This document shows positions 45,266-63,429 of a stretch of 64,000 nucleotides of DNA, piece by piece. The stretch comes from Astropecten irregularis (Eukaryota > Echinodermata > Asteroidea > Paxillosida > Astropectinidae), in contig OZ020246.1 in assembly GCA_963971285.1 (NCBI GenBank), positions 15,917,217 to 15,981,216 of the forward strand, given 5' to 3'. Numbering within the stretch: position 1 is the first letter of the stretch; each line of letters begins with the position of its first letter. Made by a program: the position numbers and the translations under genes. Below the pieces are notes generated by a model. That model did not search any database, had not been told where the DNA came from, and saw nothing but the letters and a program-made list of their open reading frames with translations.

Positions 45266-45828
45266 TGGTTATTTAATGATTATATTCATGTTTTGATTTA
45301 TTTAGTCATTATTGATTTATCAATTTTTTCCTTCATGATTTATTCATATTTGTTCCATGTTTTTAGGAACTCCAGGGAATGGAATTGACTGAAGAGGCGA
45401 GGCCCCAGAAGACTTGAAAGAGTTGCATCCTTGGCAGTTCATCCACCCAAGAAGAAGAAACTATACATGTTCCAGCTTTTGTTTGTGGGATTTGTGAGTG
45501 CATCAAGAAAGAGTCATCGACACTGGAGGAAGAAAGGCTCTTGTTCATTTGATGGAGCAAAATATATGATGAATGGCCAAATGTTGAAAATATTGTCCTC
45601 AAGCATGATACCTGGATACTGATGATGCTTGTCAACTACACCTGTATTTATTAGCATCAAAGAACATCTCGATGTGTTGCATGTGATGAAGGACACGAGA
45701 TAACTGTGAACTCACTACATCTGCAACAAGGAACAACCCACTCAAGACTGCTGTTACATTACTGAAGCGCTGCGATGAAGTGGAGGCAAACCAAGCCAAA
45801 TCAAGATGCAAGACCTGAGATCCACCCC

Positions 45829-46110
45829 AGCCAAAGGGTCATCTTTACCCAAGGCCAACTAGTTAGGGACCCTAGTTCTATCATCCTACCCTACCTCAAC
45901 TCAAGACGCAAGACCTCAGATCCAATCCGATCTCCACTATATATAGGTTGTACTTGATGCACATGATGTCCTCTACAAGCATGGATGTGGAGTGCTCTGT
46001 AGGCTACAATGAAATGGACATAATTAGCCAAGACACACACAAGATGTCAGATCAACACCAGGCCAAAGGGTCATCTATACCTAAGGCCAACTAGTTAGGG
46101 CCCCTTGTTC
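45829..46110 (+). repeat. Double-hairpin motifs of unit 1 (two copies)
   Basis: Copies at 45829 and 46060. In the second, ACCC is ACCT, which keeps pairing with GGGT through a G-U pair; its second hairpin has one mismatch (AACTAG with CTTGTT). They belong to a longer repeat of about 180 bp that begins with ACCAAGCCAAATCAAGA. Confidence 0.75.
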
Positions 46111-46879
46111 TGTTATCCTCCCCTCGGTAATTGTTTTCCCCATCACATCGTGGATTTGGAGTGCTCTATATCTCCCCTAAAGATCCAGAGCCTGCTAACT
46201 CCACATAATTAGGACCCTCCAGACCAACACTGTAGCAGACCAGGAGAATGCAAGGTCCCATCAATACACTCAAGTCAAGTGTATACCATCGAGACTAGCA
46301 GGTTCAACATACGCACAGGATTAATTAAACAGACTCCCTCCATGGCAGTAAGAAAGAGCTGGAGAAGTCAGCTTTCATCCAACACTCTTTAAAGATCATC
46401 CAATCAACTGGAACCAGGCACAACCTATCATTGTCATTCAACACTGCTACATCAGGGAATGAATAATTAGGACAATTTAAGTGCTAATTAAATCCAGCTG
46501 CAGCCAGAAAGTGAAAGAAATATTACAAAAGTTGGCAGAAACAAATACTTGTACAGTGCAAATGAAAACTAAAACTCAAGTCCAGAAAATTTTGAAAAGT
46601 TCACCCACAGACAAAGAAACAATTAAACAAAACTACTCTGGTTTGAAAAAAAAAATGAAATGTATTTTTAGGATTTATTTGAAAAGGTGACCAAGTTTTT
46701 TTTTTATAATTGAACTACTTTGGGTTATTTTGTTGATATTTGTTGGCATTGTATTTTGTTAAAGTTTGTTAATAAACTCGGAGAAACTCATTTTGCCCAT
46801 GCTTCATACTTTGCAATGTGTGTTTGGCCCACAAAATAATTATATGCAACTGAACTTGGATAGTTTGCCCTCAAAGCTA

Positions 46880-48800
46880 ATTAATGCACACTCAGTTTCC
46901 TTGCAGTATGTGCATGTATTCATAATCGTACTTGGTATTTGCCGTGTGAGACTGTCCCAGCGTCATCAAATAATAGGTAAGTTCTTGTACTTATTACTGG
47001 GCAAAATTTACATGAGTAGATAATTAGTAACTTGTTCACTTTTGTTTGACGTATTGTATTTGAAGATGATCTTTTCAAAACTGACATAATTGTTTTTCCT
47101 TTTATAGTGAAAGTTCTATGTATGTGTAATGAATTCTGCTAATAAATTACTATGTAACACTATTACACAGGGTTGAATGAAGGGATGGGATGAACAGTAT
47201 TCAGTATACGGTAGTATTTTAATGTAATTTTGTAGAATCTTAGGCCTAGGTTGTTGTAAAAAAAAAGTTTGTTTGATCATACAGGCACAGGCTACTTTTT
47301 GTTATGCTCTAAACATGGTATGTATTTATTTTATTTATTTATTTATCTATTTTATTTTGATTTATTTTATTGTTTTAGGAAATCCAGGAAATGGAACTTG
47401 GGAGGCAAAGGCCCCAGAAGAGTAATTGCACAGTGGTAGTTTCACCCAAGAAATCGTCAAGAAGGAGAAACCATCATAGTTGACCGGCTCTTGTTCGTGG
47501 GATTTGGGTGTGCATCAATTCAAGAAGGATATCCTAGTCACTGGAGATGCAGTGGTTTATTATGAAGGATGGAGCAAACATGATGATGATGAATGGCCAA
47601 ATGGTTAATGATATTGTTGCCAAGCATGATACATTTGGAACATCTTAACTTGTCGCACACGATCTGATTCACTCTGTGAAACAACCCAACCAAGACAGAT
47701 TGTTACATTATAGAAATGTGCTTCAACGAAATGGATGTGAGCCAAGCCAAATCAAGACACAAGACCTCAGATGCACTCCCGGCCAAAGGGTCATCTATAC
47801 CCAAGGCCAACTACAGTTAGGACCCTAGTTCTATTATCCTCCCCAACCTAGGTTGTACTTCCCATCACTTATCTTCTACAAGTGTCATGGATAATGAGTA
47901 TGTGCTACAACAAAATGGATGGAAACTAGCCAAGCCAAAGCAAGACAGCAAACCTTGGATCCACCCCAGGCTAAAGGGTCAACTATACCTGAGGCCAACT
48001 AGTTAGGGACCCTAGTTCCTTTATCCTCCACTACCTAAGATGTACTTCCATCACAAACAGTGTCCTCCACAAGCATGGAGCGTTCTATATCCGTCAATGA
48101 AATGGACGTAAGCCAAATCAAGACACAAGACTTAAGAACCCACCAGACCACCGTTGCACAGACCAGGAGAAGGCATGATGTGTATACCAGCGAGACTGGA
48201 CAAGCAGCATGGAGCTCCCGACAGGATTCTATCAACGTAGACCCCCAATGGCAGGAAGACAGATGGAGATGCCAGCTTTCTTCCAAATCAACTGGAATCA
48301 GGCACAATTCCTCATCACCGTTCAGCACTGGTTACACCTTTCACATCAGGAAAGACATCAAGGAATGAAATCTGAAACAATGCAAGCATCAGCTAGAAAA
48401 AGAAGGATAAAATTGAAAGTTGGCAATCTAAGGCAGTAAATATGTATGCATGTGATGAAAATTGAATATAAAGCTTGAAGTTGAAACGAAAAGAACAACA
48501 ACTCTTGTCAACAGAGGTGGACTTTCATAGACAAAGACACAAAGGAACACAATTACACTTTTTTTAAATGTTAGAATCAAAATCAGCACTCAATTTAACT
48601 TGTTATAACTTTTGCAGTATCTTCTTGAAAAAAGTTGGTCTTATAATGCATAAATGTCGTTTTAGAGCAATGTAATAATTGAAGTAATTTGGTTACAATG
48701 TTACATGTTGTGTATGAATAAACTGAAATAAACTTATTTTGCCTCATTTGCCCTGTGCTCAATACTTCTTTGCAATGTGTATTTTGATCCACAGGTATAT
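46880..48800 (+). ncRNA. Non-coding RNA-like unit 2 of 3
   Basis: Parallels unit 1: donor CAAATAATAG|GTAAGT near 46977, intron block CAGGGTTGAATGAAGGGATG, acceptor TTTTAG before GAAATCCAGGAAATGGAA at 47380, two double-hairpin motifs (47780, 47970), AATAAA at 48717 and 48727, and the shared sequence TTTGCAATGTGT just after the polyadenylation signal. A 102-codon frame at 48060-48368 is not open in unit 1. Confidence 0.5.
47780..48030 (+). repeat. Double-hairpin motifs of unit 2 (two copies)
   Basis: Copies at 47780 and 47969. The second has GGCT and ACCT changes that both turn G-C pairs into G-U pairs, so the first stem survives. The first has a two-base insertion in the loop side of hairpin 2 (AACTACAGTTAGG). 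Confidence 0.75.
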
Positions 48801-49199
48801 GTGTGGCTTAATTATGAACACCTGCCCACTAACGCCGGCGCGCCATCTTTGCGCAACGTGTGCGATGCATTCATAAATGGCATAAGTACGTGGTATTTAC
48901 TTGGGGAAAATTGTTTACACGACAAATTCATAAATTTCACTGAATATCTGTGTCTACAAATAGTAAGAAAATGTATTTACCGTATAACAAAACAAAGCTT
49001 ATTGAAATTGAAAATACAATGTAGATCCTTAGATTGGTTAAGTTGGTTCATGGTAAAAGTAAAAAGTAAAGTAGGTGTGCTGTCGCACAGTGTTATAATT
49101 GGTTGGTTCAGAAAGGGAACTAGGGTATCTATAATTTTGGAACGGTATGCTCTGTCCATCGTTGGGAGACTGTAGGATCTCAATAGTGAGGTTGTTTAG

Positions 49200-51120
49200 C
49201 CAATTGTTTACACGAAGGATACATCATTGTGCTCCACTGTAGCCATCAGAGAAGGTTTCATCAACAACACGGCCAAGATTCATCATCTCCTGGTTGGCAA
49301 TGCTTCATGATCACCTCATCAAGATTTTCGAGCTGTTTGCTAGCTGCCACCATCCAAGGCATCGTCCTCCAACTGGATGACATCTTGATATGCTTTTACT
49401 TCTGGTGTCTCTTTTATTTCACCAATGTGCCCACCACCTTCAATATGCTAGAGTCATTGCCGGAGATTGGATTATGCAGGAAGATTCTATCCTCAAAAAC
49501 GGCGCTGACTTCAATCCACAAGTTTTTCAACTTCATCATGTGCTTCACTTTTCCCAGATTTCACCGGTGAGCAAATTCTGTAAATAGTTATCTGAAGCCT
49601 GTATGGGATCTCCTACACGTATATGCCTTGTTCTGGCTGATTCATTCATGGAAGAATTTGGTCTGAGCAGATTGCTGTAGCCTCTGCACTCCATAAACCT
49701 GTGATTTGGCTCTGTTACATGGACGTCACCTTTGTCATCTGGCAGGACAAACTTCAGTCTCTTCTAGGTACACCTTGACGAGCATTACAGCAATATCCAG
49801 TTACCATGGAACAAATAATGAAGAAATTACAATATTTCATGTTTTGATGTTAATTACTGCCTTCCATCACTATGAATCATGCCATTATCTGCAGGACTTT
49901 CAACATATGCAATAATTATGGATAACCCAAGGAAGACTGCTCTCACATCACCACAGACTTAAGATCCACCACCGGCCAAAGGGTCATCTAAACCCTAGGC
50001 CAACTAGTTAGGGACCCTAGTTCTACCATTCTCCCCTATAGAACCTAAAACAAATCAAGAATCCAGACCTACCCGGGCTAAAGGGTCATCTATACCCAAG
50101 GCCATCTCATTAGGGACCCTAGTTCTACCATTTTCCCTATAATATAGCACCTAAAACAAATCAAGAATCCAGACCTACCCCGGCTAAAGGGTCATCTATA
50201 CCCAAGGCCAACTAGGGACCCTAGTTTTATCATCCTCCCTTACCTAGCACCTAAAACAAATCAAGAATTCAGACCTACCCCGGCCAAAGGGTCATCTATG
50301 CCCAAGGAAAACTAGTTAGGGAGCCTAGTTCTATCGTCCTCACCTACTTATGTTGTACTTCCCATCACGTAAAGTGTCCTCCCCAAGAATGGATGTGCTC
50401 TATATGCTACAAGGAAATGGATGTTAACCAAGCCAACTCAAGATACAAGACGTACCTCAGAACCTTCCAGCCAAAGGGTCATCTATACCCTAGGCCAGCT
50501 AGTTAGGGCCCCTAGTTCTGTTATCCCCCTCTACATATAAAGACAAATCAAGATCAAGAACCCAGATCCGCCCTCAGCTAAAGGGTCATCTTTACCAAAG
50601 GCAAGCTATAGTTAGGGCCCTATGTCGTACTTCCCATCACGTGCAGTGTCCAGCTTCAACAAGCAGGATTTGGAGTGCTTCATACAGCTCGCCTTTATGA
50701 TCTGAATCTGCTGGATCTACCAGACCTACAATGCAGACCAAGAGTATACAACAGTTTCACTATCAGCAACATCTAGTGCTGGCACCACGCTGTCGCATCC
50801 CATGGCCTAGTCAGATGGGTCCTTTTGTACCTCAAGGATCTGTGCTCATTCCTGTTTTCTTCCATATCCTTGGCAACCTACAGTTTTTGATCAGCAACTA
50901 CACGCTGACCCACTCTACTGATCATCAGCTTCATTGTATTTCTCAATGAGTAATCTTTTATGGATCCTGATTTACATCATGAGCTGCATCCTCGTCACAC
51001 TTCATCACTGCCTCCAGCCACAAACCCAACCTCACTCTTTGATTCCCAGCAGCCTCCTCATGACAGACAGAGCATACCGTTCAGAAATATTGGGTCCTTC
51101 CTGTTCAATTCAGAATAAAC
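49200..51120 (+). ncRNA. Non-coding RNA-like unit 3 of 3
   Basis: Less clear at the 5' end, but the second half matches units 1 and 2 (ACTTCCCATCACGT, GTGTCC, GGATTTGGAGTGCT, CAGACCAAGAGTATAC). It ends in AATAAA at 51114 and carries six double-hairpin motifs (49973-50620). The motif number has therefore grown from two to six by local tandem duplication. Confidence 0.42.
49972..50625 (+). repeat. Six double-hairpin motifs in tandem
   Basis: Each motif has a first arm GGCC-AAA-GGGT, loop CATCTAT, and returning arm ACCC-AA-GGCC, followed by AACTAG, TTAGGGACC and CTAGTT, which form a second hairpin. The copy at 50192 has the exact inverted repeat AACTAGGGACCCTAGTT. GGCT in place of GGCC at 50078 and 50192 still pairs by G-U. 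The spacers carry CCTAAAACAAATCAAGAA. Confidence 0.8.
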
Positions 51121-51199
51121 ATACACTCATAAATCCTTTGATAACAATTGATGTATATATTTCTTTAAATGTACATGTATCATTAAATTATCTCAAATT

Positions 51200-52620
51200 A
51201 AAAAGTTTATTTTTTATTTGATTATACCTGTAAATAAGGGTTATCATGTCATTTGAAATTTTATTTAAATGAGTCATGATGATTATTGGATTTTGAGCCG
51301 TTTACATGGTTTATTGAAACAAGAAAGATATAACACCTGTTTTTGAGAGATGGTAAAATTGGAAGGGATCGTCACTCTTTGTTAACAATTTTATCAAAGC
51401 TAGATGCATGAATCCCCCTCATTAGAATATTGGCTGAAAAGCACTAGACATTTTATGTAAGATGACATTCTTTAAAAGAGAAACTACTGAAGATATCATT
51501 TTATTATACGTTTGAAGAAGAAAATGATAAGCAGGGCCCACAACACACTTGATAGATTTTTTGGAATTGGAACTTTTGATGTAATAGCATATCTTTAAAG
51601 AAGTAACATATCTTCACAATATTTACAAATTTTAGGTTGCATCTAAAAAAACATTTTCAGTTGGGTTTATTTGGGTTTGAACATATTTCTGAAACATAAA
51701 AACATTTAGAAATTATGGAACAAGTATAAGTGACCAATTTGGGTCACAAGTAATTTTGTTTCCAGTAGTTTTGTACCCGTATAGGGCACTATTTATAAGA
51801 TATGCGCCACAGTGGGTCATTAATTGGCAAGTTTTTGCCCTTGTATGGCTTGTATGGACTTTTGTATGTGGAAAATGAAATAAAAGTGAGTTTTGAAGTA
51901 GTGTTACAGCCATACAGGGCACAGGTTCAGTAACGTGCCCATACGGGTCAGCTATGTGTCTAAAAGTATCTCTAGAGGGAGCTTGTTATCAATTATTTGT
52001 GTATAATTATGGACTTTTTATGGGAATGAAAATAAAATAGATTTTGAAAGGGGTACTATATACCCATAATGGGCACCGGTTCAGAAGGTGCCCATACCTG
52101 TCGTATGTGTGAAAAATTATCTCTAGAGGGAGCTATTTATGATGGGCACTGGTCTAGTAGCTGGTTGGTACCATTATTACAGAGTCTGTTCTTTTTGAAT
52201 TGCTTTAAATCTAGACCTCTAGAGGGGGCTATTTACTTTTTTGACGGCCCAATATGAATGGTTTCAAATAAACATGTTTTAAAATTGTAACAGTAGAGGG
52301 CGCCACATCTAAACATCGTATTTTGACAAGCTATTTACAAAGTTCTGCCTCTAGAGGGAGCTCTTTTTAATTTATGGTATCTGTATATTAAATGGTGATT
52401 GCATTTGAATAATTGGGAAAAATAAAGCATTTTGCATTATAGAAAAATTTACAAAATTTTCTACTAGCTTTTGTCATTTCAGGTGATTTGCATATATTGC
52501 ATATTTATTTATATTTTGTTTTCTATTGTTATTTAAATGAGGTCAGGTATCCAGGGTGTTTTTTTTGTCGATTGCGCAACCTAACCTTTAAATATTAGTT
52601 CCGACGAAAATTTTTCGAAG
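51200..52620. repeat. AT-rich spacer with a ~150-bp decayed tandem repeat
   Basis: Between about 51770 and 52360 the words TGCCCATAC, GGGCAC(C/T)GGT and CTCTAGAGGGAGCT recur; the last appears near 51969, 52119, 52217 (one change) and 52347. A related CAGTAGAGGGCGCC is at 52290. No coding signal. 51200-51770 holds nothing I can name. Confidence 0.5.
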
Positions 52621-52621
52621 A

Positions 52622-52815
52622 AGCTCGTAGCCCAGCGGTTCAGCTAGCTGACCGCCAGGCCGGTGGCCTGGGATCAAACCCTGGCCCGGCGAGAGCTCCA
52701 GGGATTTTTTACCTTAATGGTAAAGAAAAAATATATTAAAGTAAAAAAGAGCACCAGCAGGGGTTGAACCCAGAACCTCCTGCATGGGGGCTCTATCCTT
52801 TTCCTCTGAGCCAAG
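52622..52815. repeat. Two tRNA-like SINE ends in opposite orientation
   Basis: Plus strand 52622-52700 reads CGTAGCCCAGCGGTTCAGC and GGGATCAAACCCTGG. The minus strand of 52750-52815 reads GTGCCTTGGCTCAGAGG and GGGTTCAACCCCTGC. Both look like tRNA A- and B-box pairs. Neither folds into a convincing intact tRNA. Confidence 0.55.
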
Positions 52816-52904
52816 GCACTTTCTTGAAAATTTAACGGTTTTTCGTATATTTAAAGTTTAGGTTGTTTGTACTTAGAAATTTTCAGCCAAGTTGATCTGC
52901 AAGG

Positions 52905-53930
52905 GGTACCCCTTGCCATTTTGGCCAATTTTGGCCAATTTGAGGGCTGTGAGCTGGGGGTTCTCGGGACTTGGAGGGCTAAGATTTGGAGGCCTGGGGA
53001 GTTGGAGGTCTGGCAGTTGGCCTCCAAGGGGTACCCCTTGCCATTTTGGCCAGTTTGAGAGCTGAGAACTGGAGTCTCTGAGGTCTTGGGAGTTGCAGAG
53101 CTGAGAGTTGGAGGTCTCGGGAGTTGGAGTGCCATGAGCTGGAGGTCTTGGGAGTTGGAGGGCCATGAGCTGGATGTCTTGGGAGTTGGAGGGCCATGAG
53201 CTGGATTTTTGGGAGTTGAAGGGCCATGAGCTGGATGTCTTGAAAGTTGGAGGGCCATGAGCTGGAGGTCTTGGGAGTTGGAGGGCCATGAGCTGGAGGT
53301 CTCGGGAGTTGGAGGGCTGAGAGTTGGAGGTCTCAGGAGTTGGAGGGCCATGAGCTGGAGGTCTTGGGAGTTGGAGGGCCATGAGCTGGAGGTCTCGGGA
53401 GTTGGAGGGCTGAGAGTTGGAGGTCTGGCAGTTGGCCTCCAAGAGGTACCCCTTACGATTTTGGGGAGGGCTGGCAGCTGGAGGCCTTAGGAGTTGGGAG
53501 ACCTTAGGAGTTGGAGGCCTTGGAAGTTAGAGCCGTGGAGTTGGAAGTCATGGTGTTGGAGGCCTAGGAGATGGAGACCTGGCAGTTGAAGTCCTGGGGC
53601 GTTGGAGGCCTTAGGACGGAGTCCTAGCTTGGAGATGGAGGTCTAGGAGTTGGAGACCCGGTACTGGTACTGGAGACCTGGTAGTTGGAGGTCTACGAAG
53701 GAGGGCTGCTGGACTAGGAAGTTGGAGGGTCGACGGATGGCCAACTGGACACGTGATCAGGAGGGCCTAACGGTTGGAAGACTAATCTATGTGAATGCAT
53801 TGCAGAGAACCTACTTAGCAAAGGGTCCTCCAGCAAGCTGGTTGAAAGGCATTCCCTGAGGTTGGGAAGTCAGAGGGCTGAGACTTGGAGGACTGGATCA
53901 TGAGATAACCTACTTAGGAAAGGGGTCTTT
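52905..53930 (+). repeat. Minisatellite, GGAGTTGGAGG type
   Basis: Units of about 30-33 bp (GGGAGTTGGAGGGCCATGAG, CTGGAGGTCTT) are regular in 53080-53440 and decay to shorter GGAGTTGGAGG-CCTTGG words up to about 53930. A larger duplication is visible: TGGCAGTTGGCCTCCAAG and AGGGGTACCCCTTGCC flank it at 53010 and 53430. The long minus-strand frame at 52873-53442 is a by-product. Confidence 0.93.
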
Positions 53931-54595
53931 TTGCAAGCTGGTTGGAAGTCATTCCCTGAGATGGCTGTGGCTGTCGTGGGGGATAACACAATATGAGTAA
54001 AATACAAAATTCCTTTCATTTGTTTTTTACATAATCTGCTTAGAGATATTTATTGTGAGCTCAATCAAATGAAAAATCAATATGGTTAACTACTGTAAAT
54101 AAACAAACCCTGTTGTTTGAATGAATCCTTGAGTGTAACAAACTGTTTACAGGGAGATTTTTTTCTCAGTTCCTAAACATTTGAACAATGTGATACTTAC
54201 ACTATTAAATGAGTGCGAAACAATTGGGATATTTGCCGAGTCATAAAATTTAATACAGTTGGAAGCTGCTATAGCAAACATTGTGGGAATCAAAGAAATT
54301 TGTCCATTAATTCTTTTAGAGGTCGTTCATTCAATTTACTCACTACAAATCTTCAAATGACGTCTTCATTTTCTTACACTGGCCAAAATAGTTTGCATCT
54401 TTTCGTAAAACAAAATGAAAGCAACTACTAACGTCTAACTTTTACGAGAAATGTTCATGACATACATTTATTAGGAATATCATCAGCAAGTTTGTATTTC
54501 TTTAGGAATTGTATCAGCATTATTAAAAGAAAGATGGCAACATACAGAACAAAGTACATGTAACATGGAGGGGTAAGCGTTTGCAAGTTTGTTCC

Positions 54596-54951
54596 TTAAA
54601 GGTAATATCAAACTTTGGTTTTTGTCCCAAAAAAATGTGATTCATGGGCAAAAATATCAAGTAAGATACAGTCATCTGTGAAATGTTTAGTCCCGTACAT
54701 GCCAACTTTTTGAAAAAACAGTGAAAATTCCCCTCAGTATTTTAAAAATCTTTTCACCACTGTTTTTTATCTTTAAAAGATCAAAAATTTATTTTGGTCA
54801 TTGGTTTTACTCTTTTCGGGATAAATACAGCATTTCAGGCAGACAAATTTTAAAGGTATCTTTTTAACATCACCATCATTATGCCCTGTAAATTATAGGT
54901 AAATCTGTGAAGATTTCTGTTTCGGTATGCTACCAAAGTATGATACATCAT
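54596..54951. mobile_element. TTAA MITE, copy C
   Basis: The left end TTAAAGGTAATATCAAACTT and the interior (ATTCATGGGCAAAAATATCAAG, GATAAATACAGCATTTCAGG in part) are kept; the last bases of the right repeat have diverged after AAGTATGATAC. Confidence 0.72.
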
Positions 54952-55027
54952 CACATGTATTAAATTTTAAAAGATATTTCATACTTCTAGAAAGAGGGTT
55001 TAACAATATATTATTCAATATTATGCC

Positions 55028-55334
55028 CAGTGATCTAGCCACGCCGATCGGCACCGGTCGGGGACAGCCGGCACTCAGCCTTTCCGACTGGCAATCGAGA
55101 TGAAAAATCATGTTGCCGTCTGGCACAAAACATCTTGAAAATCACAGAAAATGCTCAGTAAGATTTTGAGACAAATTTGGAAAGATAAATTGACCAAATC
55201 AGATGACAAAACAGAATATTGCTGACATGCTGAAGCACATACGGACCCCCGCCGTGAGGGGCGAGCGCTCCGCTTGCTACACTTCTCAATAAGTAAATTT
55301 AGCCGGCACTCAAAATGGGCTAGCTATAACACTG
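55028..55334. mobile_element. hAT-type MITE with perfect 8-bp target duplication
   Basis: 307 bp from CAGTGATCTAGCC to GGCTAGCTATAACACTG. The 8-bp duplication ATTATGCC is present on both sides (55020-55027 and 55335-55342). CAGTG ends and an 8-bp duplication are diagnostic of the hAT superfamily. No transposase remnant. The right third is GC-rich (GCCGTGAGGGGCGAGCGC). Confidence 0.88.
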
Positions 55335-56164
55335 ATTATGCCTATTGTATGGATGCTATGAAGAGTTATGACAGATATGGTGCAGTTTAGGTCCACCGCT
55401 CTGAGTAAATGACGTGTGCACACTGATTAAAGTTCGACTTGCAAACAAGAGTCATACATGTAGAATACATACATGGAAAATGTTACATGGCCATACTGGA
55501 TTACACATTGATATATCAATGTGTGAGTGATCGTTAAGGCTAATGTGCATACATGCAAATGAGTCGACATGCACAGCAGATGTGCTCTCTATTTATCCAG
55601 CACTGAAAACTTATATTAGCGGCTTTTCAAGCTGCTATCGCCATTTTTGTTGGCCATGAGTTTCATGGGGTTTCGTTTTCATGGTGACACTTGGCCATAT
55701 TACAGAGGGGCTGGAGCCCACACATGTTCCACTGCACTTTGCTGCAGGTAGACATGGTAGATGGTCTCCATTGGCATTATATTAGGTTGTATGTTATCTT
55801 TCCGCTATGGCTCATGCAAATATCAGAAGGAACCAGACCAGACTACTCAACAGATCAAAGTGCTAGCAGGTCCTGCCTGCAGACAAATGCCCAACAAGCA
55901 GGTCAGATTGGTTTCAGGGAAAGGGTGAAAACCATCACATTGGGTGAAAACCACTGCTTACGTGCTTGGATTCCATTGATCTGTGTAAATTTACACGGTG
56001 TCAATTTTGATCTTGACAAACTTGGCAATTACAATTTTGTCCAAAACCAACAAGGTGTGTTCTTAGTGATTTTTTCGTTGGGAAAATTATGCAAATTATT
56101 TATAACCCTTCACCGACGTTAATCAGCACTGCACTAAGAGCTCTTTGGGTGTATGTGTAAAAAA

Positions 56165-56250
56165 ATCATGCAGTGGCTCAGGTGGGATTCAAACCCATGG
56201 CCTGCTTTCTTACTAGTGCAGATGCCATACCATTAAGCACACAAGGTGAA
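56165..56250 (-). repeat. tRNA-like SINE end, minus strand
   Basis: On the minus strand GTGTGCTTAATGGTATGGC is followed by GGGTTTGAATCCCACC, an A/B-box pair with tRNA spacing. A genuine tRNA gene is unlikely because an acceptor stem does not form cleanly. Confidence 0.5.
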
Positions 56251-57145
56251 TGTGAAAGGTGTACATGACATGAAACCCAGTGAACCCAGAGTGAAAGTGG
56301 TTTAAGGCACTGGTCATCATTTTACATCAGCCCACTACATGCACAATGATAATACCTTCCATCTGTGTTACTGCCATACCTATTCCTATATGCCTTATTG
56401 ATACTATTTATGAGTATTTTCAGAACCATACATACCCACAAACTGAACAATAAACATTGATATATATTAGTGTGTCTCTGCCATTGCAAAGCCACAAAAT
56501 TCATCACATATGAGGGTACGAACTACATGTACAGCGGCTCAACAGTGTCTAGTTATAGTGGGACTAGACTGGTCCACTATCTGAAACCAACCTAGAGGTC
56601 TAGAGGATTTAACTAGCAGTGTCTTAGCGTTCAACTGTGCCAGAGTTTAGCAGGGAAACACGGACAATCACAGGACCAAATGAAGTTATTCAGAAGAGGA
56701 TGGTACTTGGTCATGCAGATAGCGAAATCAGGACTGACCTCTAGTGGACAGATGGTCTACTCCTCCTTGATAATTGACATCAGTCAAGCAGAGAGTGAGG
56801 GTCCACAAATAAAGTCAATAGCTTGCTCTTCTGTTCAACCTCTGTAGCATAACGACGATCCCACGATAATCAGGCAATCCGTATGTCATTAGGCTGCTGC
56901 CTGAATTGAAGCTGATGAAGAAATCCCTGGGGATGATCCCAGCCTCTAATCTTGTTCAGTTCCATATTAAATCGATAGTCTGACTAGCAACTGCTGATCT
57001 CTTGTCCAGTTCTTCAAAGAGTCTTGTGTCCATGGTCCATCTGGCATAGCAAATAGCTTCTAGTCAAATGTTTGAAGTCTTGATCTTGGCAGACCAGTAC
57101 CAGATCCGGCTTACATCACAGCCTGTACACATCATACACACAAGC

Positions 57146-63429
<6,284 letters not shown>

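Larger units (their letters stand above)
44760..46850 (+). ncRNA. Non-coding RNA-like unit 1 of 3
   Basis: First exon ends CAAATAATTG|GTAAGC near 44841; the intron contains the block CAGGGTTGAATGAATGGATG; the second exon starts after TTTTTAG at 45367 with GAACTCCAGGGAATGGAA and runs to an AATAAA at 46771. Two double-hairpin motifs sit at 45829 and 46060. Unit 2 repeats this order. Reading frames are not shared between units, so a protein product is unlikely. Transcription is inferred only from the splice and polyadenylation signals. Confidence 0.5.
53930..57145. other. OSGEP 3' flank, no gene seen
   Basis: Apart from the TTAA MITE (54596), the hAT MITE (55028) and a SINE end (56165), this is unannotated AT-rich sequence. 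A 143-codon frame at 55691-56122 has no recognisable domain. The OSGEP 3' UTR should start at 57145 going left, but I could not place a convincing minus-strand polyadenylation signal. Confidence 0.55.

Noticed and set aside
48777-49175. 132-codon plus-strand frame between non-coding units 2 and 3
   Set aside because: No recognisable domain and not shared with the other units. Part of it (49095-49165) resembles 51060-51120 in reverse complement around ACAGAGCATACCGTTC, so it looks like repeat-derived sequence.
52622-52700. Functional tRNA gene
   Set aside because: A/B-box-like words are present but the acceptor and anticodon stems do not form well; it fits a SINE end better.
52873-53442. 189-residue minus-strand frame rich in QLPRPPAHGPPTP repeats
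   Set aside because: It is the reverse translation of the GGAGTTGGAGG minisatellite, has no promoter or splice context, and an overlapping frame is equally open.
55691-56122. 143-codon frame in the OSGEP 3' flank
   Set aside because: No domain, no splice context, composition of random AT-rich sequence.
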